Part shown: positions 10,125 to 21,684 of the stretch, piece after piece
How positions within the stretch are numbered: position 1 is the stretch's first letter
Layout: the number at the start of each line of letters is the position of its first letter
Assembly (NCBI RefSeq): GCF_040183065.1
Contig: NC_091131.1
Span: 8,982,501-9,046,500 of the forward strand
Direction: 5' to 3'
DNA: 64,000 nucleotides
Origin: Periplaneta americana
Lineage: Eukaryota; Arthropoda; Insecta; Blattodea; Blattidae
Position numbers and translations under genes: made by a program
The notes under the pieces: model-generated
Databases searched by the model: none
The model's input: the letters and a program-made list of their open reading frames with translations, nothing else
Told to the model about the DNA's origin: nothing

Positions 10125-11459
10125 CACAGTCTACTATATACAGTCGCGAAACTTGAGGTGTTTTTTTTGCAAATCTCATGATAAAGCGCTCCAAGCGATT
10201 AGCAACTAGAAACAATAGACTGTCCATGGTCGACTTTGGACTGTGTCGTATTTCTATCGAGTGCTAGCTCGTTGCGTATTTCACATTGATGCTTGTGAAA
10301 TGTTCGTTATTGGTTGTAATGAAAATGTTAATGGCTAAAATATAATAATTGGAATAATAATATGGGACAAGGAGGAGACGTTTGTAGTGCTATAAATTGT
10401 AGCAACAGTAAGAGAAAGAGGCCAGAGTTATCCTTTTCCGATTTCCGAAAGATTCAGAAAGGTTCCTGGGTTTCCACAAGAATGCTGTGCAGAAACAAAA
10501 CTGTTAATTTGAAATTCTTTGTGACTGTTAGAATACATTATATCCTTAAATTTCACAATGAAATGTTTCAGTCTAACCGAAAGGACATTTGATACCGGTT
10601 AAAGTTCTGTCACTTAGGCTGCTAAATTTCCAGAGAAATAAAGGTTAGGTTTACTTTTTTTTTTTTCAGAGGATATATTTTTAATTGTAGCTATTAATTT
10701 TGTTATTATTTTTATGTGTTATTTTACTAAAGACGTAGGAAAATTAAGTTTGTTTTAATGAAATTTATTGATCACGTTTTATTTTCAATTCTGGTGGGAT
10801 TATTATTGCTTAGGCCTACTTTTGTTTTTTCAAAGGATATGTTTTTAATTATAGCTGTTAATTTTGTTGTTATTTTTATTTGTTGCTTTACTAGAGAGGT
10901 AGAAAAAGTCTGTTACAATAAAATTTATTGATCACGTTTTATTTCCAATTCTGGTGTGATTATTATTGCTTAACCTCATCCCACTTTGTTAACTAAGTAA
11001 GCCTACACTACAAGTACCGGTACACGTAAGTTACTCCATTAATTCATATTTCCATTATTATTGTTGTAAAGGGAAATGCAAATTAATATTTATTGGTTTC
11101 ATAGTTAATTATCGCTATAATCTTGAATGAGTGAAGCGATTATAGTAAATTTCAGTTCGTTTTGCACAAACAAAAATTATATTAACTTATTTCTTGCAGG
11201 TATCTTCGAGTTTATGGTGGAATTTAATATACTTCATTAAAATAATAAATTAACTTTATGCATTTTATATTTCAATAATGGAAGGAAGGTGTTAATTTTT
11301 CCAAAAGAACACGACAACGAAAGTGTAACATATTTTGTCGGCTGCTAGGAGAGAGATCTGCGATGATGAGGCGATAGTAGCGATCCTAGTGGTGGGCAAC
11401 TACCCATGTTTGCATTTTTACTACATATTGAGCTTCGCGACTGTATATAGTAGACTGTG
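10125..11459 (+). mobile_element. P-superfamily-like element, copy 1
   Basis: Terminal inverted repeats of about 27 bp begin CACAGTCTACTATATACAGT. The flanks ACAATAC and ACAATAT are a 7-bp duplication with one mismatch. A 1330-bp near-identical copy is at 35984-37313. The frame from ATG 10362 begins MGQGGDVCSAINCSNSKRK, THAP-domain-like, but is frameshifted at about 10433 by one missing T compared with copy 2. Two degenerate tandem segments of about 150 bp follow (10666-10815, 10828-10972). THAP plus 7-8 bp duplication is the basis for P-superfamily; no transposase catalytic region is seen. Confidence 0.75.
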
Positions 11460-11654
11460 ACAATATCTCTACAGAATATATCTATATCTGTATCTATATC
11501 TATATCTCAATGTCAGTGAACCAAAACAACAAACATATACAACCGGGTGGTAACCGAACATGTGCTCCAATCGTCCACAGCCTTAGAACAAGAAAATAAT
11601 AAAAGAATAATAAAAAAGCAATAATTTGTAATTATAAACTTCGTAACTCCCAAT

Positions 11655-11876
11655 TTAAAGTAAATAATTTACCCATACATATAAAAATAACATAGAAAGT
11701 ATTATTATGATTCTAGCTTCATTATAACAAATAACAATAAACATTTTCATTTTATCAAAAGAAATACTCCTTTTATTAAAAAAAAAAAAATATTTGTACT
11801 CCGAAAATATTCGTTCTACGTCACAAGACGTTACTGGAATAAATCTGAAATATAATACAGTATATCTTACTATCAA
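11655..11876 (-). pseudogene. hAT transposase-like C-terminal fragment
   Basis: Minus-strand residues read PVTSCDVERIFSEYKY followed by NKRSISFDKMKMFIVICYN. This resembles the C-terminal dimerisation region of hAT transposases (usual form SCDVERSFS-YK and R-SLTFENLR). A lysine/phenylalanine homopolymer tract (poly-A in DNA) has eroded the middle. Only this end remains. The same signature occurs at 55.2 kb. Confidence 0.6.
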
Positions 11877-11893
11877 CAGATGAACAACTACTT

Positions 11894-12153
11894 GTCCACA
11901 CCTGTGGAGTAACGGTCAGCGTGTCTGGCCGCGAAACCAGGTGGCCCGGGTTCGAATCCCGGTCGGGGCAAGTTACCTGGTTGAGGTTTTTTCCGGGGTT
12001 TTCCTTCAACCCAATACGAGCAAATGCTGGGCAACTTTCGGTGCTGGACCCCGGACTCATTTCACCGGCATTATCACCTTCATTTCATTCAGACGCTAAA
12101 TAACCTAGATGTTGATACAGCGTCGTAAAATAACCAAATAAAATAAATAAAAA
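11894..12153 (+). repeat. tRNA-derived SINE, copy 2, with perfect target duplication
   Basis: Same family as 8901-9145, with B box GGGTTCGAATCCC and tail GCGTCGTAAAATAACCAAATAAA. Flanked by a perfect 11-bp duplication AACAACTACTT (11883-11893 and 12154-12164), so it is a recent insertion. Confidence 0.95.
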
Positions 12154-12164
12154 AACAACTACTT

Positions 12165-13140
12165 TGTGAATGTAATAGCATATCTCGTATGTGGCACATA
12201 ATATTAAACCCATAATTGTTTCCAAGAAAATGTTTCATTTCCATTGTAATGACAGCTAGGAAGTTCGTATCGTTATTCCGATGTTGAACTTGGACTGTAA
12301 CGCAACCGAATGCATAGCAACACAAGACGTCAACATTTAACGAAGAATAATCCCACAGTATGACAAATGTCTCAATTCCTGTGGGAATATGTTGAAAAAT
12401 AGCTCAACAACTGCTGTATCTGTTCCAATAAATCTTTCCGTGAAGTTTTGTTTTCTTTCTGTAAACGGCCCCACTGAAACTTATTTTAAGGCCTTCGTAC
12501 TTGCGCTCGATTATCTAAAAATTTGTATAAGCACTTGTTTTGACATTATTAACATGGTGAAAGAAAAAAAATAGCTTTTTATCTGCCCGCATGAGAATGT
12601 TTGCTTGTAAGTTTGGGTCTTGTAGAATAGTTATGTTTCTTTAAATTTCTCCATGGAGACAGTGAGAGAGAGATTTTCACTTCACTTCCGTCAGCAACCG
12701 ACGTCATTTCCGTCCCCTTGTTTTACTTTGCAAGCTTAGATGGGTGGATTGCGTGACGGACGATGTGAAGAGGCTTGGGGTCAAGATCTGAAGGATGATA
12801 GCCAGGGATAAAAAGCCTTGGAGGAAGCTGAGAAAGGATTTCTCCTTAGCAGTTAAACGAATTTTTATTCGTAACCAGTATCTAAGAGTAAATTTATCCA
12901 TGAATGATGCCCACATATGAATTATAATATTACTTGAAAATTGATAGTCGTTCATGTGAGTAAGATAAGACAAAATAGAGATACACTTAAAAAACTGAAC
13001 GGATTATTTTCTCGTGACATATAGACATACTCAAGTGATAAAGTAAATATTAGAGATGACATGTAGGCTATCCAAAACAGTTTTTCTTTTTACAGAAATT
13101 CATTATCATTTACGGAAATTTACGGAGTTTTTTTTATATA
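12165..13140. other. FAR intron 1, mostly unclassified
   Basis: AT-rich. Around 12745-12825 a plus-strand frame reads DDVKRLGVKI, resembling the tail of many LINE proteins, but it is too short to assign. No other feature is seen. Confidence 0.35.
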
Positions 13141-13142
13141 TA

Positions 13143-13556
13143 AATAAAAATAATAGGTTAAGGGTGCTTGAGAACAAGGTGCTTAGGAAAATATTTGGGT
13201 CTAAGAGGGATGAAGTTACAGGAGAATGGAGAAAGTTACACAACACAGAACTGCACGCATTGTATTCTTCACCTGACATAATTAGGAACATTAAATCCAG
13301 ACGTTTGAGATGGGCAGGACATGTAGCACGTATGGGCGAATCCAGAAATGCATATAGAGTGTTAGTTGGGAGGCTGGAGGGAAAAAGACCTTTGGGGAGG
13401 CCGATACGTAGATGGGAAGATAATATTAAAATGGATTTGAGGGAGGTGGGATATGATGATAGAGAATGGATTAATCTTGCTCAGGATAGGGACCAATGGC
13501 GGGCTTATTGAGGGCGGCAATGAATCTCCGGGTTCCTTAAAAGCCAGTAAGTAAGT
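13143..13556 (+). mobile_element. LINE family A, 5'-truncated 3' end
   Basis: Frame from about 13143 reads [16 protein letters not shown] through [16 protein letters not shown] to DRDQWRAY, then a one-base deletion at about 13509 creates a stop just before the usual end. The 3' end is AAAAGCCAGTAAGTAAGTA, the family's (TAAG)n tail. Confidence 0.9.
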
Positions 13557-13566
13557 ATACAAATTA

Positions 13567-13713
13567 ATAATATTAAAATGGATTTGAGGGAGGTGAGATA
13601 TGATGATAGAGACTGGTTTAATCTTGCTCAGGATAGGGACCAATGGCGGGCTTATGTGAGGGCGGCAATGAACCTCCGGGTTCCTTAAAAGCCAGTAAGT
13701 AAGTAAGTAAGTT
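13567..13713 (+). mobile_element. LINE family A, very short 3' end
   Basis: About 145 bp covering [18 protein letters not shown] to the end and a (AAGT)4 tail. Flanking TATACAAAT occurs just before (13557-13565) and just after (about 13715), consistent with a separate insertion next to the previous copy. Confidence 0.85.
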
Positions 13714-14040
13714 ATACAAATAACTTTTAAACTTTCATGTGTTAATAAAAAGTTGTTTTTATAACAAATTTACGAAATTATTACATATTTTAACTTAAAG
13801 ACTCTTGGTTGCTGCAGTATGTATTGAAGACGTTTCAAACAGCAACAAACATTTAGTTTCGAGCAGCCTGGAACAGTTTGTTTGTCGCAGTGTGAGTCTC
13901 GCCTAAGGCATCATGTCTAGCACTACCATTACGGAATGCGCGCTAAGTGGAGCCCTAATGGGTTAGAAATTTTCTCATGAAATTTCGGCCATACCAGCAT
14001 CGTGATGAATTTGAAAGCCGACTGATTTATGAATGTATGT
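13714..14040 (+). repeat. Intronic sequence with a degraded tRNA-like SINE piece
   Basis: The stretch 13890-13990 (CTCGCCTAAGGCATC, GGAATGCGCGCTA, AAATTTTCTCATGAAATTTCGG) matches, on the opposite strand, the SINE at 31190-31320. The rest is unclassified. Confidence 0.55.
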
Positions 14041-14044
14041 GTAT

Positions 14045-15060
14045 GTATATGTATTTATTCACACTGCAAATGGGTATATACTCGGTAGCAGTGGTAACTA
14101 ATTACACTCAATAATGACAATTAATAATAAACACAACTAATAAAAAACAATAATTAATAATAATAACAATAATAATAATAAAATAATAATAACAAGGAGC
14201 ATCCTAAATTAAATGAAGCATGGTCACTTAAAATAACATTTAACTAAATCTAATCTAATTTGTATCTTAACCCTAAGTTCGAACTAAGACCCACGAGTGT
14301 GACAGGTTCATACGTGCACAAGTACCTTTCGGCACTACACTTATTTCGCTGTCAACTCACTCACTGCACCGATTCTGCCTGATTTCAGTAACACTTCTAA
14401 CCATTTCACTGTTCAAATACTTTGCACAGCCACTTCACTGACACCAACACACTTCACTTACACAATAGACTTCACTGACACTACACACTTCACTGACACA
14501 ACACACTTCCTCACTGATAGAACACTTCAAATAACAAGATATCAATTACACCTTTTAAATAGTTACTACCGTCTATTAGTAAAGTCCTAAAACCTATTTT
14601 AAATACATTTTTGGTTGTTGGTAAAGCCTTTAGTAAGTCTGCAGGTAAAGCATTCCAGTCCCTGATAGTACGATTGAGAAAAGAAAACTTTCCAGTGTCC
14701 GTCCTCTGTCATCTTTCCCTCAATTTATATGAGTGGTCGTTCCTTGAAGAGTAATTTGGCGGCTGCAACCTATTTTTTATTTCTCTCCAGGCAGTTTCAC
14801 CTCTGTATGTTTTGAACATTGCGCATAATAGAATTCGCGTTCTCCGGTTAGTGAGTGTGTCCCATTATAATGGTGAATTATTACGATAACACTTGAGAGC
14901 CCGTTTTTGAATCTTTTCCAGTGTTTTTATATGTTCTAATCTGTAAGGATCCCAACATGCAGCACCATATTCCATTACTGGACGAACTAGTGATTTATAT
15001 GCAATCTCTTTGGATTTATCAGAGCCTTTCCTTAGTACCCTCATCACAAAATGTAACGCC
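14045..15060 (-). mobile_element. Jockey-like LINE 3' fragment
   Basis: Minus-strand residues 15047-14865 read AYKSLVRPVMEYGAACWDP then TLEKIQKRALKCYRN, the post-reverse-transcriptase region typical of jockey/CR1-type LINEs. After a stop the frame continues with YRGETAWREIKNRLQPPNY and FSFLNRTIRDWNALPAD (about 14810-14650). Beyond the end of coding, 14050-14570 is a 3' UTR-like stretch with repeated CACTTCACTGACAC motifs. Broken by stops; dead. Confidence 0.8.
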
Positions 15061-15611
15061 CTCCAGAGAAATTTTCAGTAATATCATTGTTAGGATGAGA
15101 GAGCACTAAAGGGCTGAGAAATACATGAAACATGCTGAGAATTGTGTGAAGATGCCGATTACATGTATTTTATTTTTATTACGTCTTCATTTCCGTGTCG
15201 ACTCTTGTTACGCAGTCGTTGATATCGGAGAAAACTCGTTTCCACAGGTTGAATCGTGCTACATGTAACCATCCATAATGTACTTGTTCTAACTACCATT
15301 AGTTTGGCCACTGTCTCGTAAAATGTCTGTCTCAGTCGTTTATGGTCTCTGACGGGTACGACATGCCGTTTGTTTGTCTTATTCGGAAACTGATCGCCTG
15401 AAAGATGTTGTTTGCAGCTGATGTTCCTTTATCTGAGCAGTTTATCTCAGTTTCGTTCTATTGACTACATTCTCTTTGGTAGAAGCAAATTACAGGATGG
15501 TCAAAGACTTTCTCCACTACTCGAGGTCACGAAGGAAGTAAGAATATCATTCACAGTCTTTAAACTTTCCCTCGTCACCTTCCGTGATCTGCTTCCCGCT
15601 CTAATGCCCAC
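15061..15611. other. FAR intron 1, unclassified
   Basis: No repeat end or supported coding region recognised. Confidence 0.35.
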
Positions 15612-16697
15612 GTGCATCAACGTCGGTTAGTGTAACCATCGGTTAAAATTGTCACCTAATCCCTGATTAAGCATTTTTACGGTGGATCGACCTCGGTTGC
15701 GACTTAAATAGGAGGTTAACCACAGTAATCTCTAACCGGCCAAATATGAGCGGTTAAAGGAGATAACCAGCGATTAGTAGAGCAAGTAAAGCAAAATGGC
15801 GGCCATAACCACAGGTGATTATTTCGAAGACGATTATTATTGTACAGTACTTGAATTACTTGGATAGAGCGTGAGTGTGAAGGTTCTTTAGTGGAAAGAG
15901 AGAATTCTTACGAGGAATTAGGTGACAGAAAATTTCAGGAGGGATTTCGTTTATCAAAATCTACAAATGGATTACTTGAAATAACACAAGAACAATCATA
16001 TTTCTCCTACGGATCGGCTGCTTGTATTACTATTCTATGTAACTGTTATTTTCTGTATTTTAAGAGGGAATACTCGAATACCGGTATCTCTTTCTCTATG
16101 TCACTGGCTGAACAAAGAGAGGTTATGGATGGATCTTAGGATAATGCACAATTCCCTGGTGTAAATGGGGTCCAAGATTGTACACACATTCCTACCAATT
16201 TTCTGCATCCTTTTCCTTTATGGATATTCCATCTTTTTTATATAATACATTTAAATCTAGTAATTAAGTCTATCGATACTTCAACCTAACATTGGGATAT
16301 AATCATTTTTGGACTCAATTTTCCATTCTGTACGATTTTAACCTAACAGTACTGAAAAACAAAGAAATGGAACTCACAAAAATAACAGCGCCCAAAGGCA
16401 AACAAATGCAACGCGAAAATGTAGGATACGTTCATTTCTATGTAGAACATAGTGAGCGCAGTCGTTTTTAGACGTTGACTATTATCTTTGCAGCGGTATG
16501 GATGCTTTCCTTTAGTCATTTTGTAGAAACAATGTACCATCATAGACTTTACTCTGGTTAAATGAGGTGTCAGCTAGCCGTGTTTTAGTAATCGGTGATT
16601 ATGAATGGTGCACATAAATTACATTTTAACCACGGCTACTGTTTAACCGTCGTTTCGTAATCTATGATTACTGCGTTTTTAATCAATGTTGATGCAC
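15612..16697 (+). mobile_element. PIF/Harbinger element relic with broken transposase
   Basis: Ends GTGCATCAACGTCGGTTA and, inverted, GTGCATCAACATTGATTA form terminal inverted repeats. Inside, 15891-16139 reads YEELGDRKFQEGFRLSKST, similar to the N-terminal part of HARBI1-type nucleases. Past a stop, about 16152-16196 reads FPGVNGVQDCTHIPTNF, matching the family's FPGVIGAIDGTHI catalytic region, with D kept and G changed to C. Most of the catalytic domain is gone. A clean 3-bp target duplication was not identified. Confidence 0.75.
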
Positions 16698-16942
16698 TTC
16701 GCCATAAGAGCTCTCCGGACATCCGTACATCAAACTCCAGACAAAACTGTAAACACAGTTAATCATTTTGAGTTTCTTTACAACACATCACATCTGAAAC
16801 TGCATAATCCGGCTTTACAACTACGCCATATTGAAGCGAAGTGTTATGGCCTATTAGTGGAATAGTTTCAATTATTAATCTGTCAATATTTAAATCTCTT
16901 CGATATGGACAACTCTCGGAAATACACACTTACGCACTACGC

Positions 16943-18088
16943 CAGGCATGTCAATTGATGCCCACAGAAGCAAGCGCGCGCTTTAGAGCCCAGGAGAGCC
17001 TGAGCGCTTTACAGCGGAAAGAGGAAAGAGACAGACGAAAGAGGTGGTATATTATGCCGCTTGGTCGAGCTATATTCAGGGAAGGCCAGCACTGATTCAA
17101 TAGATAAAGGGAAGAGAACTTATTAAAACTGTATCCATGTTAATTTTTAGATTTGCCTGAGAAGTATAAGTGCATTAGAAGAATGTAAGTTTTAATTTTA
17201 ATGCTCATTTTTCACAAGTTTGATTTTTTTATTCAAAAGAAATATTTTCTCAACTTTTCGTATAGAAAAGTGAAATTTTCAGGTATAGGCCTATTTATTT
17301 AGTAGCCTTACAGAATGTTATCGTAAATCTAATATACCGTATATACGTATTACTGAAGATAGTGTATTGAACATTTTGAAAATATTCACATGGAAATTGT
17401 TTGTAAGGAAATGAATTAACAAAGCAACTACTGTTACATCATAAGCAAAAGATACGTGCCCATGTGTTGTAAAAATGTCAGCTCTATAGCTTCAGCAGAT
17501 TTCGAAAAAAGAATTTAATATTCTGATGATAGGAAGTTGCTCACAAATATCACCTTAAAAGCAAGAGTTTTGTTATGTAATATTAGTTACACTTAAAAAC
17601 AGATACAGCACCTAGGTAACTTTGCTTTGTACTGTAATATTGTTTTGATTAGTTTATTGATTACTATTGTAAGGCTAAAGATACCATCAATATAAATTCC
17701 AACTAATCATGTCATACTCAATCTCTTTCTTTATGAATGATGTGTTTCATCCACTTAATACAGTATAATATTATACTACTATGGGATTTAAGTGAATATT
17801 CCTTCTTAACTCTCTATTATGTTATTAAGATTTAAAACATAAGTGCAATATTAAGAAATCAATGTTAGTACTTTTGTTTTACAGACAATATAGATAATAT
17901 TAAACAGAAAGAAGCCATATAAAAATAACGACATAAAATTTCACGTTCCAATTGGAGTTTGTGCACCACTGTTTTCTTAATCCAACAGGTTGCTTATTCA
18001 TATACAAACCTTCCTCTTTCCATACTTAGCGCTTGCTGCCCGCGCACGACGTCAAGGTCAGAAAAATGCGCTTGCTTTGACATCACTG
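16943..18088 (+). mobile_element. Non-autonomous hAT element with perfect 8-bp duplication
   Basis: Perfect duplication CACTACGC at 16935-16942 and 18089-18096. The short termini CAGGCATGTCAA and, inverted, CAGTGATGTCAA match at 10 of 12. GC-rich subterminal regions at both ends contain AAGCGCGCGC/AAGCGC-type motifs. The AT-rich interior shows no transposase. Confidence 0.85.
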
Positions 18089-18184
18089 CACTACGCTCAA
18101 GTGTTTAGTCTGACAAGCCACGATTTACAGTATGTTAAGAAAAGCATTTTTTGTGGGGGGGGGGGATCTGGTAGTATTAAGGGT

Positions 18185-18580
18185 GTTTCAAAATAAGGTA
18201 CTTAGGAAAATATTTGGGGCTAAGAGGTTAAGTTACAGGAGAATGGAGAAAGTTACACAACGCAGAAATGCACGCATTGTATTCTTCACCTGATATAATT
18301 AGGAACATTAAATCCAGACGTTTGAGATGGGCAGGGCATGTAGCACGTATGGGCGAATCTAGAAATACATATAGAGTGCTAGTTGGGAAGCCGGAGGAAA
18401 AAGACCTTTGGGGAGGCCGAGACGTAGAATGGAGGATAATATTAAAATGTATTTGTGGGAGGTGGGATATGATGGTAGAGAATGGATTAATCTTGCACAG
18501 GATAGGGACCGATGGCGGGCTTATGTGAGGGCGGCAATGAACCTCCGGGTTCCTTAAAAACCATTTATAAGTAGGCTAAG
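18185..18580 (+). mobile_element. LINE family A 3' end, frameshifted
   Basis: Matches family A from [13 protein letters not shown] to MNLRVP. A deletion at about 18229 and another near 18397 shift the frame, so only [13 protein letters not shown] through RVLVGKPEEK is in one frame. Tail TAAGTAGGCTAAGTAAGTAA. A G-run (18154-18163) lies just upstream. Confidence 0.88.
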
Positions 18581-19159
18581 TAAGTAAATCAGTATTCATA
18601 AAAACGAGAAAAAAGTGTAATAAACATGGTCGTAAAATTAATATCTTTCGAGATCTGTGTACTTGTTCATCAACATCATAGCAGATGCTTAATGTGATTT
18701 CTACTAAAAAAAAAAAGAGCAGTCAATATTGTGGGAGTTGGTAGTCATCAAACAAGAAAAAAATCTAATGAGAATGGATTCTCTAAAACTAATATCTTCC
18801 GAAAAATGAGTACTAAGTAGTTTTCATCAACACCATTGGAGATAATGAAAGATGGATAGAACAGGGGTTCGAGTCCCGGTGACAGGAAAGAATTTTTCTC
18901 TGTTTTAGCCATCTTTCATTATATGGTAACGCAGAATTCCTACACGGAAATATCATAGGCTATGTAGGCCTACACCATAATAATATCAGAGCTATAATAA
19001 TTAAGTGATTTCTACTAAAAAAAAAAGTGCATTCAATATTCTGAAGTGTGGCAACAGTCATCGAAACAAAAACAAAATCTAATAAGCATTTCATTAACAT
19101 TGTAACATCAGCAATGCTCACAAATTTGACCACATTACGCCCTCGTTCAAATCTTTATC
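18581..19159 (+). repeat. Unclassified repeats with a tRNA-like SINE piece
   Basis: CAGGGGTTCGAGTCCCGGTGACAGG at 18862-18886 is a B-box region followed by AAAGAATTTTTCTCTG, as in the SINE at 63.8 kb, bracketed by the inverted pair AATGAAAGATGG / CCATCTTTCATT (about 18845 and 18909). The phrases GTGATTTCTACTAAAAA and GCATTCAATATTCTGA recur at 18700, 19010, 19865 and 20010, a local repeat. Confidence 0.6.
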
Positions 19160-19519
19160 ATGGCTGCGACTCAATAACCGTAGATCACTTCATTCGCTGT
19201 CTCTTCTGTTTCGAGTTCTCCACACTTCTACTCCAAATTATTTTCGTTCCCGGTTTAACTACTTATCCTCCAATCACAATCCAAACACCAGGTCACAGGA
19301 GAGCCAAATCCTAGCAATTCCTGCCCATAGAACATCCCACTATTCATCCTCTTTCACTGTCTCAGACCCCGTGAATGAAAGTCTCTACCTCAGAAGATCA
19401 GGGACTGCCAGACAATAACCACTTTCAAGACACGGCTAAACGATTTCTTACGGGCGCAGTCAAATTGAAGTTGTAATTGTGATCGAGTTTAATAATTTAA
19501 TTTAATTTAGGTATGACTA

Positions 19520-19562
<43 letters not shown>

Positions 19563-19745
19563 ATACTTATTTTATTGGTCTTGTGAAGATAAAAGAATTG
19601 TCATTGTATTACACTAATTATGTATTGTATTGTATTGTATTGTATTAATTGTGTTATATTCATAGCATTGTAGTAATTTTCTATCATACTGGTTGAGTGG
19701 AAGAGAAGGCCGAATGGCCTTAACTCTGCCAGTTAAAATAAACCA
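19160..19745 (+). mobile_element. LINE 3' terminal fragment (jockey/CR1-like)
   Basis: Degraded coding around 19370-19450 (CTCAGAAGATCAGGGACTGC) resembles the last residues of the LINE at 48.1-49.0 kb. The 3' end AAGAGAAGGCCGAATGGCCTTAACTCTGCCAGTTAAAATAAA matches the tails at 37.65 and 48.96 kb. An (ATT)n tract (19518-19560) interrupts it. Confidence 0.65.
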
Positions 19746-19783
19746 TTATTATATTATTATTATTATTATTACTATTACTATTA

Positions 19784-19843
<60 letters not shown>
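19746..19843. repeat. (ATT)n microsatellite
   Basis: Interrupted ATT array of about 95 bp, directly after a LINE tail. Confidence 0.95.
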
Positions 19844-20135
19844 GGAGATGTTTAATGTGATTTATACGAAAAAAAAGTGCATTCAGTATTCTGAGAGGTG
19901 GTAATATAACCATCAAAACAAAAGAAAGCAATAAACATTCGCCCTAAAATTGATACTTTCCGAGATATAAGTACTTTTGCTCATCAATATGAAAGGATAG
20001 GCTGAATGTGATTTCTACTAAAAATAAAAGAGCATTCAATATTCTGAGAGGTGGTAACAGTCATCAAAACAAGAAAAAAGACTAATAAAAAGTACATAGC
20101 ACTACCACCAGCAACTAATGACCACATACTATGGG
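19844..20135. repeat. Local repeat with recurring GTGATTTCTACTAAAAA motif
   Basis: Two further copies of the motif block also found at 18.7 and 19.0 kb. Class unknown. Confidence 0.5.
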
Positions 20136-20149
20136 GTCCAAGTTCAGTG

Positions 20150-20385
20150 GCGGCCCGCAGTCGACTCTACAAGCCCGAAATACGCGGGAGGGGGGGAAGT
20201 AATTATCATGGCGAAATGAATCCCATGTCCAACGCTGAAAGTTACTCAGCAATTCTGCTTCAATTGGTTGAGGGAAAGCCTTGGAACATCCTCAATCAGG
20301 TAACTTGTCCCAACGAGAATTTGAACCAGGGTTCGCATGTTTCACGGTCAGATATGCTAACCGTTATTCTACAGCGGTGACAAGA
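20150..20385 (-). repeat. Old diverged tRNA-SINE, minus strand
   Basis: Read on the minus strand from 20383: an A-box-like GTAGAATAACGGTTAGCATA, B-box-like GGTTCAAATTC, then GGGACAAGTTACCTGATTGAGG and TGCTGAGTAACTTTCAGCG. Same design as the 8.9-kb SINE but well diverged. Confidence 0.75.
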
Positions 20386-20892
20386 ATTATTTTTTTTGTG
20401 CTCAAATGTTCATTTAGCTAATGAAAAATGGCACATTTTTAATGACTGATCGTCTTGAGTTGGTGACCTCATAGATTGATTGGTTGTGACGTCATCAGGT
20501 CTCGACTGATTTCACCTCTTCTATAGCGAACGAGACAAACGTTTGAACTCGGTTACATTACCATTAAATCTCTGCTGCCAGCATAGACATAATGACGGCC
20601 ACATAGAGCTGTGACATTATTGACTGTCAGTAGCTTTTAAACTTAACTCGGTATTAATTTCCTTCGCTACAGTTTCTTCACCAGATCACGCAACCTGTTG
20701 TGTCTGGTTTATTAATGATCTGCCACACGCCAGCTGTTCCATTATTGATGTTTCACGCTCGATGGCCCGCAATTAGCAAGTCCACTTCCTTCAAGTTCTG
20801 TGACGGACAGGTGGCTGCCTCCCTAACTGGGGCCCGCGAGACATTTGCAGCTCTTGGAATGTGATTTGTGGCCCTCCAAGTATAATAATAAC
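20386..20892. other. FAR intron 1, unclassified
   Basis: Somewhat higher GC than its surroundings. No open frame or repeat match supports a call. Confidence 0.35.
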
Positions 20893-21590
20893 TAGGGCTA
20901 GGATTTTATGAAATCGCATCTTTTTTCTAGTAAGCCAGAAACATTGGTGCTTTAGTATTTATATATTATGTGATAAACGGAGTGTTTTAAGACATATTTG
21001 TCAGGGATTTTTTTTTTGCATTTTTTTTGTCTGTTTCAACTCATAACAGCATCTTTTGTTTTATTCGGTCATTTTTTAGGCATTTTCATTTAATTTTGGT
21101 CATAAATCCCCATTATTAACGTGAAATAATGTTTATTTCCTTTGATATTTTCTTTACATATTTTGTCCATCAATACCCATTATTTTGTATAACATTTTAA
21201 TCGTTTTTCTACCCAAATATTGCCATTTTAACGTAGTACACCCCATGTAATGGATCAGTCTAACCACCCCTTCAATATAGACTCCTCTATACCTGCTAAT
21301 TCCGGATAAGAGTGGCCTTGTGGTAGACTACATGGAAACTAAAAGTAAAGTAAATCCATGGTGCTACAGCCCATGAAGGGCCAAGACTGACCATCCGATT
21401 GCTGACCTCACGTCCACATGCCGAAGCAGAGGTGAATGATCATACATGAAAACTACATCAGGCAAAATAATTAATTAAAGTGTACTACTTAGAAAAAGTT
21501 ATGTAAAATTTAATTTAATTACTACAGTAGTCTAAATATTAAGTAGTACAAAACCTCTTTTCCTACTAAGCCAATTATGTAAGATGTAGG
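20893..21590 (-). mobile_element. hAT-type MITE, copy 2, truncated and carrying a SINE segment
   Basis: The terminus TAGGGCTAGGATTTTATGAA matches the family of 9202-9885, in opposite orientation. The far end stops near 21585 without its inverted repeat. An inserted segment at about 21346-21445 (GTGCTACAGCCCATGAAGGGCC, ACATGCCGAAGCAGAGGTG) is SINE-derived and is shared with copy 3 at 52.2 kb. Confidence 0.8.
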
Positions 21591-21684
21591 ATGTTTAGCA
21601 AACACAACTGTTTCACAGTAACCCCAAAGAAATAATGCAAAGCACTCAAATCAGACGACATGAGGGAGCCATAATCCTACGCCT

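Noticed and set aside
11921-12103. Open frames in the SINE
   Set aside because: Conserved non-coding SINE sequence; both strands are open by chance and repeated at each SINE copy.
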